From Planctomycetota bacterium (GTDB taxonomy: Bacteria > Planctomycetota > UBA11346), in NCBI GenBank assembly GCA_014193115.1, contig BJHQ01000011.1, forward strand, positions 89,398-153,397: a stretch of 64,000 bases of DNA, written 5' to 3'. The stretch's first letter is position 1; each line of letters opens with the position of its first letter. Position numbers and translations under genes: made by a program. Shown piece by piece: positions 34,782-45,491 of this stretch. Under the pieces are notes generated by a model. That model saw nothing but the letters and a program-made list of their open reading frames with translations. It did not search any database and was not told the DNA's origin.

Positions 34782-35119
34782 TCCGAGCCTCGCGGAACGA
34801 TCGCCAAGGCGCATCGGGCCAGGTGGTGCGGGAGTTCGCGGCGTGTGGGGAGACGGCGGCAGGGTGATTCCGCAGCTGCCCCAGCCTGGATAACGCAGTT
34901 CGGGGAACCGGTGTAAGGCTGAACGCACACTGATTCGCATCCACCGCGCACCTTGGATCAGACCGCGCCGGCTGAATCGGCCGTGTGTCACGCGGCAGGT
35001 GTTCGCTGGCGAACCAGCCAACGGCGGTTCCAGCCAGGGGTACATCCCAACTCTGCCGTACCTGCCTGCTCCCGGTTGCGCCACCGAGGGCGGGTCGGAA
35101 CGCTGCCGCCCTTCGCTTC
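34782..35119. other. Intergenic region upstream of the PqqD-ABC cluster
   Basis: A 338-bp gap without a gene I can support. It should hold the promoter of the following five-gene cluster, but I found no convincing promoter or operator. Long frames on both strands here look random. Confidence 0.4.
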
Positions 35120-35497
35120 ATGCCCGCTTCTCCCCCGACTCCCGCCGCAGCACCAGCCAGTATCGGCGCTTTGGTTCCTCGCCTGGCGCCAGGCGTATCG
35201 AGCGAGGCGGCACCCAGCGATCCCCGGGGAATCCGGCTGCGCTCCGCGCCGGTGCGTCGTGGCTGGCTAGCTCGTCGGCTCGGGCTGGCTGAATCGATCA
35301 CCGTGGAACTGGACGATCTCGGGGCCTTCGTGGTGCAGCATCTCGACGGTCGGCAGCTCGACGCGGTAGCGGCGGCAGTGGCCGAGCACCTGCGGCTGAC
35401 CCGGCGCGAAGCTGAGACCTGCACCGCGGATTTCCTGCGCCAGCTCATCAACCGGCGGCTGGTGGTGGTGGAACAGCCGGCTGGGTCCGCGCCATGA
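35120..35497 (+). CDS. PqqD-like protein
   Basis: A 125-residue protein with a Pro/Ala-rich N-terminus (1-45) and a C-terminal PqqD-like winged-helix domain (about 45-120): ITVELDDLGAFVVQHLDG, then a helix and FLRQLINRRLVVV. PqqD domains bind leader peptides of ribosomally made peptides, or act as adaptors. No precursor or radical SAM gene is seen here. Its stop overlaps the next permease start (ATGA), tying it to the ABC cluster. The ATG at 35120 is the nearest before the domain. The fold assignment is from pattern only. Confidence 0.7.
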   Translation: MPASPPTPAAAPASIGALVPRLAPGVSSEAAPSDPRGIRLRSAPVRRGWLARRLGLAESITVELDDLGAFVVQHLDGRQLDAVAAAVAEHLRLTRREAETCTADFLRQLINRRLVVVEQPAGSAP

Positions 35498-37392
35498 GCA
35501 GCCCGAGCGGCAAGACCCTGAAGGGCATCGGCGCCCCGATCCGTCTTCCGTTGTCGGTGGCGGGTCAGGTGGCGTGGACCTCGATCCGGGTGCGGATGGT
35601 GCGCAGCCTGGTGACGGTGTCGTCGGTGGTGCTGGCGGTGGCCTTCCTGCTGACCGTGCTGGGCGAGGCTGCGGTCAACCGGGCGGTGTGGGTATCCCAT
35701 TCTGCACTTGCCCAGCCTGAACGTCAGGCGGCCAAGCTGCGCGCGGTCTTGGAGCATCCGCGGAGCGACGAGGAGCTGCTCGACCTGGTCGCGAATCAGG
35801 CAGGGGCACTGGCGGCATGGAGGGCGGCACTGCCACCAATCACGCAGCAGTTACAGCAACCAGTCACCCAGCAACCAGGCACCCCACAAGCAAACGTCCA
35901 GTCCCCTGCGGCTGAACCGGACTTTCCGGCCCTATCCACCGAGGCCGGTTCAGCGGTCCGCCTGATCGCGTGGATCGACGATCTCAAGCCATCTCAGCGC
36001 TATCTGCTGGTCCGCAACCGTTTGGTGGCGGAATTCGTCTTGAACCTCGATGCGCCTGGCGCGGCCGCCCACTGCCGCGACACCTCCGCAGGATTCAAAG
36101 GCGTACGGCTGCCCCTCGACCGCGACGGACTCGATCGCCTGGCCGCGGCCGGACCGCGTTTGCGCACCGCCTTGGGCGCCTTGGCCGAAGCCGAGCAACG
36201 CCGATTGGCGCAAGTGGCCGCTGCCGGTGGTCCTGCAGCAGTGGCGGCGAAGCTGACGGGACCTGCCGATCCGGCGGCGATGACTGCGGCTGGAGCTCCC
36301 CTCGACCAGATCCTGCCGGGATTGACCGCGGCCGGACAGGTCGCCTTGGCCGGGCAGATCCGCCTCGACCGGATGGTGGTGGCCGCCGCGAGCGCCTTGG
36401 CCAAGGCCAATGAAATCGATCCGTCCCTGCTCCGGCCGGATGACGTCACAGACTGGCCGGCGCTGCATCGGCTGCTGGCTGAGGCGAGCGCCAAGCCGGA
36501 ACCGACCGCGGTCCAGCGTTTGGCGAAGCTTCCCGCGGTCTCCGCCGTCCTGGGCGCCGAGCCGGATGGCGAACGCCTGCGCACCGCGCTCAATGCGGTC
36601 CTGACCATGCGGCGATTCTACAAGGCCGACGCCTGGAAGGACGTGCCCTTGGCAGCCGAGACCAAGCAGTTGACCCAGCAGAACCTGGAACGCCTCTCTG
36701 AACGCCGGTTGATCCGCCTCAACCGCCTGCTGACCGAGGCCGTCACCGCAGGGTTGGTGCGGTACCGCCCGGCGCCGCCGGTGGTCACCATCGATCGTCT
36801 CGCCGATGGGGATGTGCTCCTCGCCCCCGCCGCGGCCGATCTGAAGGCCGCGATCGAAACCGCGTTGAGCGGGGTCGGTGGGAATCTTGCTGAACTCAGT
36901 GCGGAGCTGAGCCGGCGCAAAGCCGCCGGGGTCCTCACGACGACGTTCTCTGGACTCGGCCCGACCGGCTATGACCCGGACGCCAACCGAGAGCGGACCT
37001 TCTGGCTGGTGGTCCTGTCGCTGCTGGTGTGCACGGTCGGGATCGTCAATGCCATGACCATGGCCGTCACCGAGCGCTTCCGCGAGATCGCGACCATGAA
37101 ATGTCTGGGCGCCCTCGACTCCTTCATCGTCAAGGCCTTCCTGATCGAGTCCGCGGCCATTGGCCTGGTTGGCGCCGGGGTCGGCGCGGTCGGCGGGGTG
37201 CTGGTGGTGCTGGCCCAGGCCCAATGGCGCTTCGGCGGAGCCTTCTGGCAGGTCTTCCCGGCCAGCGAGCTGGCGCTGGTGGCTGCCGGGTCCATCTTCT
37301 GTGGGCTGTTCCTCGCGGTGGTCGGCGCTTTGTTTCCGGCGGTCCAGGCGGCGCGGATGTCCCCGATCGAAGCCATGCGGGTGGATCTATGA
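35494..37392 (+). CDS. ABC transporter permease, FtsX/MacB type
   Basis: A 632-residue permease. It has one N-terminal membrane helix (about residues 32-56), a long Ala/Gln-rich extracytoplasmic region (about 57-500), and three C-terminal helices (about 505-525, 550-578 and 588-615) ending MSPIEAMRVDL, the classic FtsX domain close. The long extracytoplasmic part contains helical, coiled-coil-like stretches. It overlaps the PqqD-like gene by four bases and the next gene by four bases. It should pair with the ATPase at 44521 and the second permease. Confidence 0.88.
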   Translation: MSSPSGKTLKGIGAPIRLPLSVAGQVAWTSIRVRMVRSLVTVSSVVLAVAFLLTVLGEAAVNRAVWVSHSALAQPERQAAKLRAVLEHPRSDEELLDLVANQAGALAAWRAALPPITQQLQQPVTQQPGTPQANVQSPAAEPDFPALSTEAGSAVRLIAWIDDLKPSQRYLLVRNRLVAEFVLNLDAPGAAAHCRDTSAGFKGVRLPLDRDGLDRLAAAGPRLRTALGALAEAEQRRLAQVAAAGGPAAVAAKLTGPADPAAMTAAGAPLDQILPGLTAAGQVALAGQIRLDRMVVAAASALAKANEIDPSLLRPDDVTDWPALHRLLAEASAKPEPTAVQRLAKLPAVSAVLGAEPDGERLRTALNAVLTMRRFYKADAWKDVPLAAETKQLTQQNLERLSERRLIRLNRLLTEAVTAGLVRYRPAPPVVTIDRLADGDVLLAPAAADLKAAIETALSGVGGNLAELSAELSRRKAAGVLTTTFSGLGPTGYDPDANRERTFWLVVLSLLVCTVGIVNAMTMAVTERFREIATMKCLGALDSFIVKAFLIESAAIGLVGAGVGAVGGVLVVLAQAQWRFGGAFWQVFPASELALVAAGSIFCGLFLAVVGALFPAVQAARMSPIEAMRVDL

Positions 37393-40300
37393 CCCTGCTT
37401 AGCCGCCGATTGAGGGCCTTGCTCTCGGCACTGCTGCTGACGGGCTTCGCCATGGCCGGCGAGGAGCTCGATGCTGCCGCCATCCGCCGCTTCACCGCTG
37501 AGCTGTGCGCCATCCCCGATCGCGCCCAGGGCCGGCCTGGCGCCGAAGCCGCAGCCAAGCTCATCAGCGAGCGCCTGAGCGCTTTCGGACTGGCTCCGAT
37601 CCTGGTCCGGCATGCGGTCGGCGTGCCGGTGGATCGGGGATGCACCCTGACCGTCGGCGACCGGACCATCCCGCTCACGCCCCTTGGGCCGAACCGCGTC
37701 GCCTCGCCAGGAACCCTTGGAAAGACCTTGAGCGGCCCGCTGCTGTTCGCTGGCGACGGGTCGTTCGCCAGGATGTCGGGCAAGATCGTCGCCGGGGCGA
37801 TCGTCGTACTCGATGCCGATAGCCGGCAGAACTGGACCACCGCAGCGATGCTCGGCGCCCAGGCGGTGATCGTGCTCGGTCGCAGCCGCCTCGATCAGGT
37901 GAGCCTGCAGCCGATGCAGGTCATGGCCAGCATCGCTTTCCCCCGGTTTACCATCGACGAGCTCGATCCGGCCCTGGATGGGACCCAGGTCACGCTGCGC
38001 GGCGAGGTGGTGTGGGAGCAGGCCACGGCGCACAGCGTCTGCGCCCTGATCAAACCGGCTGACAAGTCGTCCTCGGCAACCAGCGCAGCGCTGGCAACCA
38101 GAGAGTCGCTGTCCGATCCGGCCCAGCCTGGCGAACTGGTCATCCTGACCGCTGGTTATGAAGCGAATGGTCCGACCGCGAACGTCGGCGCCACCCGCGC
38201 CGTCAATGCGGCGATCCTGCTCGATCTGGCGCGCTGCCTGGCGGCCGCGCCCGTCGAACGTGCCGTCCTGGTGGTCTTCAATGGCGGTCGCGGCGATTTC
38301 TCGAAGGGCCTGCGCGAAATCGTCGCGACCCTGGCGCCGGGCTCCCCGTCCAAGGATTGGCTGACGGAACTGTTGGCATTGGAGCGCCGCCAGCGCTGGC
38401 AGACGGAATGCATGCTGAAAGCCTTGGATCCAACCGGACCCTTCGCCTTCGCCACGGCCTTGAGCCGGTTGGACGGAGCGATGCAGGGCTCCGATATTCC
38501 ACCGGTCAGCACGCTCGACGACGGCAAGCTGCCGCCGGCCCGGGTGTTCGGCCGGGTGCTGTCCATCGCTGCCGGCGAGACCGCCGACCGCCTGCTGCCT
38601 GCACTGACGGCTGACCAGCATCGCTGGGGTGAGCGGACGCGGCAGCCGCTGGCGGACGCCAAGGCCTTCCGTGCCGAGCTCGATCGCCGGGAGATCGATT
38701 ACACCAATTGGCGGACCTTGCAGCAGAAGCTCGATTCAGCCAAACCGTTGACGATTGGCGAAGATGCTTCCGCCGGGCAGATCGCCGAACGGGCCCGATC
38801 GATGCTGTCTCGACAAGGTGACAGGAAGAAGCAGCGCATTGCCGAGCTGGAGTCGCTGGTGGAATTGCGCCGGGCCACCAACGGCTGGAAGGCGATGCAA
38901 CTCATCGGTCTCGACCTGAGCGACGGCAACGACCGCTTCGCCGCCAACAGCAAGGGGTTCAATGTCGGCGACGAGAAAGGGGACCCGGCCTGGCTGATCG
39001 CCACGGCGCTGCCCAAATTGGCGAAGGAGGCGAAGATCGCGGCCTTTGATCACGGACCGGCCCAACAGGTGAAGGATTCGGTGTCGTGGTGGCCGTCGCC
39101 CACGGGAGTCTATCTCCACGAATTCGCCGCAGCTGGTCACCTGCTGTTCGGCGCCCAGCTGGCCACGACCTGCGATCTGCGCCTGGCCTTGGGCAGTCCG
39201 GCCGACGTTCCGGAACAGCTGCGCTGGAGCAATCTTGATCGACAGACCAGGCAGCTCGCCGGGTTCCTGCGCGGCTGGGTCAATCTGCCGAGTCTGACTG
39301 TACGGCGCGCTATGCTGTCGGTCGATCGTTTGCGCACGGTCACCGTCCGCGCCGAGGTCCGGGCCATCGGTACCAAGGTCGGCACCCGAGGCCTGCCCTT
39401 TCCGACCGTGTTGCTGCAATACGGCCGGAATGTTCCGCAGGATTGGCACGGCGATGGATCGATCCGCGAACTGGTCTGGGGCGATCTGTTCGGCGCCACC
39501 CGCTTGCCGATGATCCCGGGGCAGCACGAGAAGGGCGATTTCAACACAACGATCCCACTCAGCATCTACAGCTTCGATGAGCATGGCGGGATCACCGCGG
39601 TGGTCGCAGCCAAAGGGCGGCAGAAACTGAACGATTCCGCCGACCTGCGCCTGAAAGTCGGCAAAGGCGAGCGTTTGGCCGACCAGTTGGCGCTGCTGGT
39701 CGAATCGGAGCCGCACAATCTTTTCCAGATCATCGATCCTCGCCTGCTGGCGCCGCTCCGCGAGGTCCGGGCGCTTGCCGCCAGCAGCGACAGCGAACCC
39801 AACCTTGCCCAGATCGAGGTCGCCAACGGGCAGGCGGTGGTGTTCGCCGAGCCCGACACCCGGCTGCGGATCATCGCTGGTTTCAACAAGTTCAGCAAAC
39901 CCCTGGTCCTCACCGGAAAACGCAGCGGCGGCGCACGGGGCAACCAGGCAGCCGGGACCGACTGGACGACCGAAGGCCTCGGTGGTCCGGTGCTCTCCTC
40001 ACTGACCGCTGCCGATGTCGGCGATGATGAGTGGCGGCTCAACAACCAGCGTCTGGAGCTGCTGCGCAGCTGCGGGATCGATTCTGATTCGCTGGTCATG
40101 CGTCACGCCGCGGCTGAAAAGGCTGTTATCGAACTCAGGGCCGCCCGCGAGGCCAAGGCCTGGGACAAGGCCCAGGCAGCCGGACAGACGGCCTGGGCGA
40201 TCTCGGGACGCATCCATCCCGGCCTGCTCGGCACGGCGAACGACGTGGTCTATGGCCTGGTGGTGCTGCTGTTCTTCGCGATTCCATTCTCGATCATCTG

Positions 40301-42305
40301 CGAACGGCTGTTCGTCTCCGGGGCCACCATCGGCCGCAAGGTCGCCGGGTTCTCCGGTTTCTTCATCGTCGTCTTCCTGTTCTTCTGGCTGTTCCATCCC
40401 GCCTTCGCCCTGGCGACGACGCCGATGGTGGTCTTCCTCGCCTTCCTCATCCTGCTGATGAGCGCCTGGGTCATCGGGATCGTGCTCAGCCGGTTTGAGT
40501 TGGAGATGCAGCGCATGCGGCTTGCCGGCTTTGGCCAGCACGCTGCCGACGTCAGCCGCCTGGGAACGCTGGTGGCGACCATGGGACTGGGCATCAGCAA
40601 TATGCGGCGCAGGCAGCTGCGCACCGCCTTGACCTGCGCGACCGTGGTGCTGATGACCTTCATCCTGCTCACATTCTCCAGCTTCACCCCGTCGGTGGTC
40701 AACGTGCGCAGCGATATCTCTGCCCCGCCCAGCCATTCCGGCATCCTGCTCCGCCACAATGGATGGGCCGAACTCGATCCGGCCGCAGTCGAGCGGATCA
40801 GGCTCGGTTGGGGCGACCGGTTCCAGGTTGAGCCAGTGGTCTGGCTCTCGCCCAAGATCGGCAACCCCAAGATTCCGATCAACGTCGATGGCGGCCAATC
40901 CTCGGTCGACGGCGCCGTCGGCATCACCAAGGGCGATCGGACCGGGACCTTGGGAGCGCTGGTGCGCGGACCGCTCGACGATCCGGCCAGCCCGCGAGGC
41001 CTGCCCGACGGCGATGGCCGAGGCTGGATCTTCCTCCCCGAGGCGGTGTTTGAGCAGTTGCGCATCTCGCCTGGGTCGCCGGTCCGCATCCAAGGACTGG
41101 ACCTGACCGCCGGGGTGATCGATGCCCGGTTGCTCGCCGCCGCCCGCCATCTCGGCGACAGCGAAGTGACCCCGCCTTCGCTCGAAGGGGTCGAGAAGAT
41201 GCCGGCTGACGAAACCTCGAATCGCCTGCAATACATGGATGCCAGCGGCAACAATGCTGCCGAGGTGTCGTCAGCGATCTTCCTTGGCGCCAATTCGGTG
41301 GCAGTGCTGGCGGCTGACGATCTTGCGCGGATCGGCGGCAAGCTGCGCGGCCTGAGCCTGATTCCGCGCAGCCCCGGTGTGGACATCCCGGCGGCCGCCG
41401 ATCAGCTCGCGGTGCAGCTGGCGATGACGGTGCGGGCGGCCTCTGCCGGCGAGCAGTTCTCAGTGGTTTCGGTCAACCGGCTTGGCGTTTCCGGGCTCGG
41501 ATCGGTGCTGGTGCCGTTGATCCTCGGCGGGCTGATCATCTTCTCGACCATGCTCAACTCGGTGGCCGAACGCGGTCGAGAAATCTTCATCTACGCCAGC
41601 TTGGGATTGGCCCCGGTCCACGTCGCCGCCCTGTTCCTGGTCGAGGCCGGGATCTATGCCGTGCTCGGCGGCCTCGGCGGCTACATGCTCGCCCAGCTCA
41701 CCACCGCCGCGCTCGGCTTCGCCGCTGCCCAGGGCTGGGCGGTCCAGCCCGACCTGAATTACAGCAGCTTCACCGCCGTTGCGACCATCTTGCTGGTCAT
41801 GGCGACGGTGTTGGCTTCGGCCCTCTATCCGGCCCTGGTGGCGGCGCGGGCCGCCAATCCCGGGACCAAGGAATTCGTCCTGCCGGTTCCCCAGGGCGAT
41901 GTGCTTGATCTCGATTTCCCGTTCACGGTGGCCAGCCGCGACGTGGCTGGCCTGCTTGCCTTCCTCTGCGCCTGGTTCGAGCAGAACAACGAGGCTTCCA
42001 CCGGCTGCTTCACCGCGGCTGAGGCCAGAGTGGTGCGCGAAGGCGAGGTCCGGGCAGTCGAGGTGCGCACCTGGCTGGCGCCATTCGATCTCGGCATCAG
42101 CCAGCGCTTCCGGCTGGAATGCCGGCCCACCGACATGGCTGCGATCGCGGCTGTCCACGTCCGCCTCGAACTGCTCTCGGGCCAGCGCAGCGACTGGCGT
42201 TCCGCCAACCTCGCCTTCATGAAGGCCCTGCGCCATCAATTCCTCATCTGGCGGACCCTGAGTCCCGCCACCCAGGCGGACTACCGGGCGAAAGGGCTGG
42301 CATGA
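37389..42305 (+). CDS. Fusion of PA/M28-like pseudo-peptidase and FtsX-type ABC permease
   Basis: A 1638-residue protein. A signal sequence (1-22) precedes an M28-like region interrupted by a PA-like domain (about 112-200, GKIVAGAIVVLDADS, AQAVIVLG). The segment TAGYEANGPTANVGATRAVN (near 257-276) resembles the zinc-site strand of M28 aminopeptidases but lacks the His and Asp ligands. A long outer region follows, then three helices (about 950-1035) and a full FtsX permease. The latter has one helix near 1075-1100, an outer domain, three helices near 1368-1490 and a 145-residue cytosolic tail. It overlaps the preceding permease by four bases. I infer a non-catalytic substrate-binding domain attached to the transporter. 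Confidence 0.8.
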   Translation: MTLLSRRLRALLSALLLTGFAMAGEELDAAAIRRFTAELCAIPDRAQGRPGAEAAAKLISERLSAFGLAPILVRHAVGVPVDRGCTLTVGDRTIPLTPLGPNRVASPGTLGKTLSGPLLFAGDGSFARMSGKIVAGAIVVLDADSRQNWTTAAMLGAQAVIVLGRSRLDQVSLQPMQVMASIAFPRFTIDELDPALDGTQVTLRGEVVWEQATAHSVCALIKPADKSSSATSAALATRESLSDPAQPGELVILTAGYEANGPTANVGATRAVNAAILLDLARCLAAAPVERAVLVVFNGGRGDFSKGLREIVATLAPGSPSKDWLTELLALERRQRWQTECMLKALDPTGPFAFATALSRLDGAMQGSDIPPVSTLDDGKLPPARVFGRVLSIAAGETADRLLPALTADQHRWGERTRQPLADAKAFRAELDRREIDYTNWRTLQQKLDSAKPLTIGEDASAGQIAERARSMLSRQGDRKKQRIAELESLVELRRATNGWKAMQLIGLDLSDGNDRFAANSKGFNVGDEKGDPAWLIATALPKLAKEAKIAAFDHGPAQQVKDSVSWWPSPTGVYLHEFAAAGHLLFGAQLATTCDLRLALGSPADVPEQLRWSNLDRQTRQLAGFLRGWVNLPSLTVRRAMLSVDRLRTVTVRAEVRAIGTKVGTRGLPFPTVLLQYGRNVPQDWHGDGSIRELVWGDLFGATRLPMIPGQHEKGDFNTTIPLSIYSFDEHGGITAVVAAKGRQKLNDSADLRLKVGKGERLADQLALLVESEPHNLFQIIDPRLLAPLREVRALAASSDSEPNLAQIEVANGQAVVFAEPDTRLRIIAGFNKFSKPLVLTGKRSGGARGNQAAGTDWTTEGLGGPVLSSLTAADVGDDEWRLNNQRLELLRSCGIDSDSLVMRHAAAEKAVIELRAAREAKAWDKAQAAGQTAWAISGRIHPGLLGTANDVVYGLVVLLFFAIPFSIICERLFVSGATIGRKVAGFSGFFIVVFLFFWLFHPAFALATTPMVVFLAFLILLMSAWVIGIVLSRFELEMQRMRLAGFGQHAADVSRLGTLVATMGLGISNMRRRQLRTALTCATVVLMTFILLTFSSFTPSVVNVRSDISAPPSHSGILLRHNGWAELDPAAVERIRLGWGDRFQVEPVVWLSPKIGNPKIPINVDGGQSSVDGAVGITKGDRTGTLGALVRGPLDDPASPRGLPDGDGRGWIFLPEAVFEQLRISPGSPVRIQGLDLTAGVIDARLLAAARHLGDSEVTPPSLEGVEKMPADETSNRLQYMDASGNNAAEVSSAIFLGANSVAVLAADDLARIGGKLRGLSLIPRSPGVDIPAAADQLAVQLAMTVRAASAGEQFSVVSVNRLGVSGLGSVLVPLILGGLIIFSTMLNSVAERGREIFIYASLGLAPVHVAALFLVEAGIYAVLGGLGGYMLAQLTTAALGFAAAQGWAVQPDLNYSSFTAVATILLVMATVLASALYPALVAARAANPGTKEFVLPVPQGDVLDLDFPFTVASRDVAGLLAFLCAWFEQNNEASTGCFTAAEARVVREGEVRAVEVRTWLAPFDLGISQRFRLECRPTDMAAIAAVHVRLELLSGQRSDWRSANLAFMKALRHQFLIWRTLSPATQADYRAKGLA

Positions 42306-42335
42306 GCGTCCTTCCTGCCAGTGCTGGCGAGGTTC

Positions 42336-42510
42336 GGGAGCGCCGAGCGCCGGTCTCCTGGGAGCGCCGAGCGCCAGCTCGGCTCATCGGCACCAGCTCA
42401 ACTCAAATCCAGCGCCAGCCGAGCAGGCGCTCGGCGCTCCCAGGGCGGCACCAGCCGAACCGATCCCCCTTCCAGCCTGGGCGCCTCGGCGTCCTGGCGG
42501 TTCATCATCG
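42336..42510. repeat. Type B hairpin repeats inside the ABC cluster
   Basis: Between the fused permease and the OPT-like gene lie copies of GGGAGC GCCGAGC gcca GCTCGGC: partial at 42336-42352, full at 42359-42383, and an inverted partial near 42410-42442. An inverted CCAGGACGCCGAGG element follows at 42482-42503. The 218-bp gap holds no gene and is the only break in the cluster. Confidence 0.8.
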
Positions 42511-42523
42511 TCGGCCCTGAGCC

Positions 42524-44506
42524 ATGTCCGTCCTCTCCGATAAAGAATTGAACCAGTACCGGGATCTGGTGAAACCACCCGATACCTTTGAGGACGCCTT
42601 CGGCTGGAAGTCGTTCATCGGGGCGGTGTTCATCGGCCTGGTGATGCTGCCGGCGGCGATGTTCATGTCGCTGTCGATCGGCGAGAATATCGGCCCGGCC
42701 GCCAAGTGGGTGACGGTGCTGCTGTTCCTTGAAATGGCCAAGCGGGCCCGCTCCGGCTTGAAGAATTCCGAGATTTTCATTCTGTTCGCACTGGTCGGGA
42801 CCCTGATCAACGGCCCGATGCAGGAACTGTTCTTCCGACAATTCCTGGTCCAGAGCGAAGCGGCGCGATCGTTCGGCCTGACCGAAGCATTCCCGGCCTG
42901 GTACGCGCCGACCCAGGCGGTGGTGCTCGACCAGCGCACGTTCTTCGCCTGGGAATGGCTGATGCCGATCGCTCTGCTGTTCGTCAGCCAGGCGATCCAA
43001 CGTCTCGACAGTCTGATCTTGGGCTACGGCCTGTTCCGCTTGACCAGCGATATCGAAAAGCTGCCGTTCCCGCTCGCTCCGATCGGCGCTGCCGGCGTCA
43101 CCGCCTTGTCTGAAAACCAGGCAGGTACCGAGGGCTGGCGCTGGCGGGCGTTCTCGGTGGGCGCCGCCCTCGGGCTACTGCTGATGTTCGTCTACGCCGC
43201 GGTCCCGGTGCTCTCGACCGCGGTGGGATTCGCCGAGCCGTTCCGGGTCTTCCCCATTCCGTGGCTCGACACCACCTCCGCGACCGAGCGCTTCATGCCG
43301 GCAACCGCCACCGGCATCAATTTCGATCCGACCCATTTCTTCCTCGGCATGGCCTTGCCGTTCTTCGGGGTGCTCGGGGCGTTCATCGGGGTGATCATCA
43401 CCTGCATCGCCAACCCCATGCTGTACCAGATCGGCTGGCTGCCGTCCTGGCAGCCGGGGATGAAAACGGTCCAGGTGCTGTTCAGCAACACCGTGGATTT
43501 CTACCTGTCCTTCGGCATCGGCCTGTCAGCCGCCATCGCCCTGATCGGCCTGTGGCAATGCCTGGAGACCTGGCGCAAACGGCCTGCGCCGATGGATGTC
43601 GGCGCGGCCGCGGCTCAGGCCGTGGTGTTCAACTCCAGCGGCCGCGGCGACATCAGGACCTGGGTGGTGGTGGTCACCTATGTCTTGTCTTCGATCTTCT
43701 ACATCGCCCTGTGCGGCTGGCTGCTCGATTGGGACTTCAAAGGGTCCGCGCTGTTCTGGGTGCTGATCTTCTTCGCCTTCGTCTACACCCCGCTCATCAG
43801 CTACGTCACAGCCCGGCTCGAAGGCATCGCCGGACAAGCGGTCGACCTGCCTTTCGTCCGCGAAGCAGCGTTCATCCTCTCGGGATACAAGGGGGTCGAG
43901 GTCTGGCTGTTGCCGGTGCCGATCCACAACTACGGCGCCCATGACACGGTCCAGTACCGCACCGCCGAACTGGTCGGCTGCTCCTTCCGCTCGATCTGGA
44001 AGCTCACTGCGGTGTCGTTGCCGTTGATTTTCGTGCTGTCGCTCCTGTATGGGCAGTTCATCTGGTCGTTGGCGCCCATCCCCAGCCCGGTCTATCCATA
44101 CGCTCAGGAGATGTGGGAGCTGCAAGCCAAGAACCGCTGCCTGATCTACAGCTCGACCAGTGCCGGCTACAGCCCATTCCTGGAGGCGCTGAACCCGTGG
44201 GTGATCGGAGCCGGTGGGTTCATCGGCTTGCTGTCCTACGCCAGCTTGAGCGCCATCGGCATGCCGATCCTGCTGGTCTACGGAGTGGTCAAGGGCCTCG
44301 GCCAGTCGATTCCGCAATCGCTGATCACCGAATTCGCTGGCGCCTTGTTCGGCCGCTATGTCCTGGCTCCGCGTCTGGGCGAGGACCGTTGGCGCCAGTA
44401 CGCGCCGGTGGTGTTCGCCGGATTCTCGTGCGGAGGCGGTCTGATCATGATGTTCGCCGCCGGGGCCAAGTTCCTCTCCGCCTCCGTCTTCCAGCTGACC
44501 TATTGA
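42524..44506 (+). CDS. Large multi-pass membrane protein, OPT-like (DUF6785-type)
   Basis: A 660-residue protein with about 14 hydrophobic segments. The layout and segments such as GTLINGPMQELFFRQF and the FPIPW region recall oligopeptide-transporter-like proteins annotated in Planctomycetes and Verrucomicrobia. I make this family call with moderate confidence. It lies in the ABC cluster, 14 bp before the ATPase gene. It could be a dedicated permease or a scaffold for the ABC complex. Confidence 0.7.
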   Translation: MSVLSDKELNQYRDLVKPPDTFEDAFGWKSFIGAVFIGLVMLPAAMFMSLSIGENIGPAAKWVTVLLFLEMAKRARSGLKNSEIFILFALVGTLINGPMQELFFRQFLVQSEAARSFGLTEAFPAWYAPTQAVVLDQRTFFAWEWLMPIALLFVSQAIQRLDSLILGYGLFRLTSDIEKLPFPLAPIGAAGVTALSENQAGTEGWRWRAFSVGAALGLLLMFVYAAVPVLSTAVGFAEPFRVFPIPWLDTTSATERFMPATATGINFDPTHFFLGMALPFFGVLGAFIGVIITCIANPMLYQIGWLPSWQPGMKTVQVLFSNTVDFYLSFGIGLSAAIALIGLWQCLETWRKRPAPMDVGAAAAQAVVFNSSGRGDIRTWVVVVTYVLSSIFYIALCGWLLDWDFKGSALFWVLIFFAFVYTPLISYVTARLEGIAGQAVDLPFVREAAFILSGYKGVEVWLLPVPIHNYGAHDTVQYRTAELVGCSFRSIWKLTAVSLPLIFVLSLLYGQFIWSLAPIPSPVYPYAQEMWELQAKNRCLIYSSTSAGYSPFLEALNPWVIGAGGFIGLLSYASLSAIGMPILLVYGVVKGLGQSIPQSLITEFAGALFGRYVLAPRLGEDRWRQYAPVVFAGFSCGGGLIMMFAAGAKFLSASVFQLTY

Positions 44507-44520
44507 GCGAGCAGGCCACC

Positions 44521-45315
<795 letters not shown>

Positions 45316-45393
45316 ATTGAGGCTTGAGCCGGTGCGGTGATGCCCACAGCGACGGAATGGCGCGGTTGTCGTGGAACTATCCTCTTATCCAAA

Positions 45394-45471
45394 CAGCGGC
45401 CACGGCCCGAACAGGTAGCCAACAGAACCAGTGTCGCGCCGGCGATGAGGGCATCGCCGCTCCGAAACGTG
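45394..45471 (-). repeat. Dispersed inverted copy of the 184-bp repeat core
   Basis: Read on the minus strand, this 78-bp stretch matches the start of the 184-bp unit of the island near 25 kb, from the GGAGCGGCGATG hairpin through GGCGCGACACTGGTT to CCGTGGCCGCT, with a few substitutions. It lies in the convergent gap between the ABC ATPase and thiL genes. Confidence 0.85.
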
Positions 45472-45491
45472 CACCTTTTTTGCTTGCGGAC

